Assembly (NCBI RefSeq): GCF_042681825.1
Contig: NZ_JBHUGH010000007.1
Span: 1-64,000 of the forward strand
From: Halodurantibacterium flavum
GTDB lineage: Bacteria > Pseudomonadota > Alphaproteobacteria > Rhodobacterales > Rhodobacteraceae
DNA: 64,000 bases
Direction of reading: 5' to 3'
The notes beneath the pieces are model-generated. The model had not been told where the DNA came from, did not search any database, and worked only from the letters and a program-made list of their open reading frames with translations. Positions within the stretch are counted from its first letter, which is position 1; every line of letters begins with the position of its first letter. Positions 62,669 through 64,000 of the stretch are shown here, one piece after another. Both the position numbers and the translations under genes were made by a program.

Positions 62669-62810
62669 GGTCGCGATCTCCTTTGCAAGGACGATGACAT
62701 AAATTGGCAAAGCTTGTCAAACTGTGCCGATGTCCTGCTACACGGCTTGCCGTGCGCATGCCCCGAACCCGGCGGGTTACCCCGCCGGGCCCGAGGGGAG
62801 ACCCCGTTCC

Positions 62811-63215
62811 TCAGAACGGGATCTCGTCGTCGCGGTCGACCAACTCGGGGTTTTCGTTCTCGGCCGACTTCGGCCGGCTCAGGAAGTCGACCTTCTCGGC
62901 GATGATCTCGCAGCCGTAGCGGTCGTTCCCCATGCTGTCGATCCACTTGGTATAGTGGATGCGGCCATGGACGAGGACCTTCATGCCCTTTTCGCAATGC
63001 TCCGCGACCGTCTTGCCGAGACCGTTGAAGCAGGTGATGCGGTGCCATTCCGTGTCCATGACCCGGTAGCCGTTCTCGTCGCGCAGGACGCGACCTTCCG
63101 AGAGGCGGGGGCGGGAGGTGGCGAGGCTGAAGTTGGTGATCTTGGTGCCGCCCTGGGTGGTGCGGACTTCGGGGGTCTGACCGATGTTGCCGGCGAGGAT
63201 GACGATGTTCTGCAT
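62811..63215 (-). CDS. ssb: Single-stranded DNA-binding protein
   Basis: The 134-residue SSB has an N-terminal OB fold (QNIVILAGNIGQTPEVRTTQ ... DTEWHRITCFNGLGKTVAEH) and the C-terminal DDEIPF tip that binds partner proteins. It protects single-stranded DNA during transfer and replication. Confidence 0.94.
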   Translation of the reverse strand: MQNIVILAGNIGQTPEVRTTQGGTKITNFSLATSRPRLSEGRVLRDENGYRVMDTEWHRITCFNGLGKTVAEHCEKGMKVLVHGRIHYTKWIDSMGNDRYGCEIIAEKVDFLSRPKSAENENPELVDRDDEIPF

Positions 63216-63639
63216 GATAAGCTCCTGTGTGTCCTGTCTTCGGGACCGTCCCTTCGACAAGACCCGGAAGAAGCCCGTCGGGTGACGCGTGCACGGTGGA
63301 CGGAACGGACGCCGGAAACCCCCAGAGGACCGGGGTGGAGCGGGCAGCCCCAAAGGGGCAACACGGCCCGGACTGACGCGGGGTTGCGCGCGAGAGCCCG
63401 AACGGGATTAGGGGATTGTCAGTCGAAGGGATGGCCCAGGAGACAGAGATGCGCGGGGAGCCCATGCCAGACCCTGTCACCTTGCGCATCGAGACAGCCA
63501 GACCCCCAGTTCAGCACCTCCCTGGCGACGAAATGGCGATCAACAGCCTCTGCCACCCCTGCCCCAGCCTTCCGGGAGTTGCGGCGCCCTGCCGCGACGG
63601 GCTATCGATACCGGGACATTCAGGACACGGACCGCATCA
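63216..63639. other. Gene-free region between ssb and hns-like gene
   Basis: Divergent promoter region of 424 bp. Short open frames here have biased composition and no ribosome site. I see no RNA gene or strong repeat. Confidence 0.45.
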
Positions 63640-63960
63640 ATGGCTGATTACGCTCTCGAGGCACTGTCGCTCAACGAGCTGAAGAAAATGCAGAAGGACG
63701 TCGCCAAGGCGATTGCCACATTCGAGGATAGGCAGAAGGCGGAAGCCAGCGCCAAGGTGGAAGCTCTCGCCCGGGACCTGGGCTACTCCCTGGCCGAACT
63801 CGTCGGTACCGAGACGAAAACCTCCCGTGCGCCTGCCCCGCCGAAATACCGGCACCCTGAGAACCCGGCACTCACCTGGTCTGGCCGAGGGCGGAAACCG
63901 CAGTGGTTCGTGGAAGCTCTAGCGGTAGGACAGACGGCTGAGAGCCTGTCCGTCGGATGA
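63640..63960 (+). CDS. H-NS family nucleoid protein
   Basis: The 106-residue protein has an N-terminal coiled coil (LNELKKMQKDVAKAIATFED) and the C-terminal AT-hook-like H-NS motif PKYRHPENPALTWSGRGRKPQWF. Plasmid H-NS proteins silence AT-rich acquired DNA and reduce fitness cost (stealth function). Confidence 0.9.
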   Translation: MADYALEALSLNELKKMQKDVAKAIATFEDRQKAEASAKVEALARDLGYSLAELVGTETKTSRAPAPPKYRHPENPALTWSGRGRKPQWFVEALAVGQTAESLSVG

Positions 63961-64000
63961 ACGTAATGGGCACGCGATCTCCATGTGCCTACAGCCCCAA

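Overview
The window looks like an accessory replicon or integrative element of an alphaproteobacterium, most likely a member of the Rhodobacteraceae (Paracoccus/Roseobacter relatives). The DNA is GC-rich. It carries a VirB/VirD4-type transfer system with a VirD2-like relaxase, a GTTC-N7-GTTC SOS box of the alphaproteobacterial LexA type, an H-NS-like protein, and blocks of plasmid/ICE genes typical of that family (strawberry-notch helicase, DUF2493, Toprim, DUF932, SSB). No replication initiator, rRNA or complete tRNA was seen, so plasmid versus ICE cannot be decided.

Layout. (1) 1-130: 23-bp tandem repeats resembling an IS21-family end, which truncate a membrane-protein gene. (2) 330-9944, minus strand: one tightly packed operon of about 13 genes (two Sco proteins, DsbB, DsbA-like, PCuAC chaperone, M23 peptidase, DUF411, ZIP transporter, LspA, Lnt, small membrane protein, penicillin-acylase homologue, truncated membrane protein). 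It is driven by a 19-bp-spacer MerR promoter and diverges from a merR gene of the PbrR/ZntR/CadR type. (3) 10116-13023: merR, a cation transporter, then a second MerR promoter in front of a transglutaminase-like gene and czcD. (4) 13189-18779: a CueR-type promoter in front of a chimeric gene (small Cys-rich secreted protein fused to VirB8), followed by virB9, virB10, virB11, a DUF4177 gene, a periplasmic protein and virB6. (5) 18950-28290: a copper island flanked by a decayed integrase and a fragment resembling the 3' half of tRNA-fMet. It holds a multicopper oxidase, DsbA-like, DUF305, L,D-transpeptidase, cytochrome c, DUF411, CsoR and a Cu+ P-type ATPase. (6) 28416-35601: VirD4/TraG, relaxase, MobC, an oriT-like nested inverted repeat, VirC1/ParA-like, VirC2-like and a 56-aa ORF. 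(7) 35951-48616, minus strand: a defence island. It runs from VapBC through a frameshifted DNA methyltransferase, a HEPN-like helical protein, a helicase, a GIY-YIG protein, a Cys-rich protein split by IS66, an Abi_C protein and a zinc-ribbon/HEPN protein. (8) 48665-63960: plasmid housekeeping and stability genes, with an SOS box, an AbiE-type toxin-antitoxin pair, ParDE, SSB, H-NS and an IS110-scarred DUF932/DUF6915 chimera.

How it fits together. The left part and the copper island both supply metal handling in the envelope: efflux, oxidation, metallochaperones, thiol oxidation and lipoprotein maturation. Each is governed by its own metal sensor site (PbrR/ZntR-type, CueR-type, CsoR). The transfer genes are interrupted by these cargo modules, and virB1-B5 and B7 are absent from the window, so self-transfer is uncertain. 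The defence island is co-directional with short gaps or overlaps, which suggests one transcription unit before IS66 entered.
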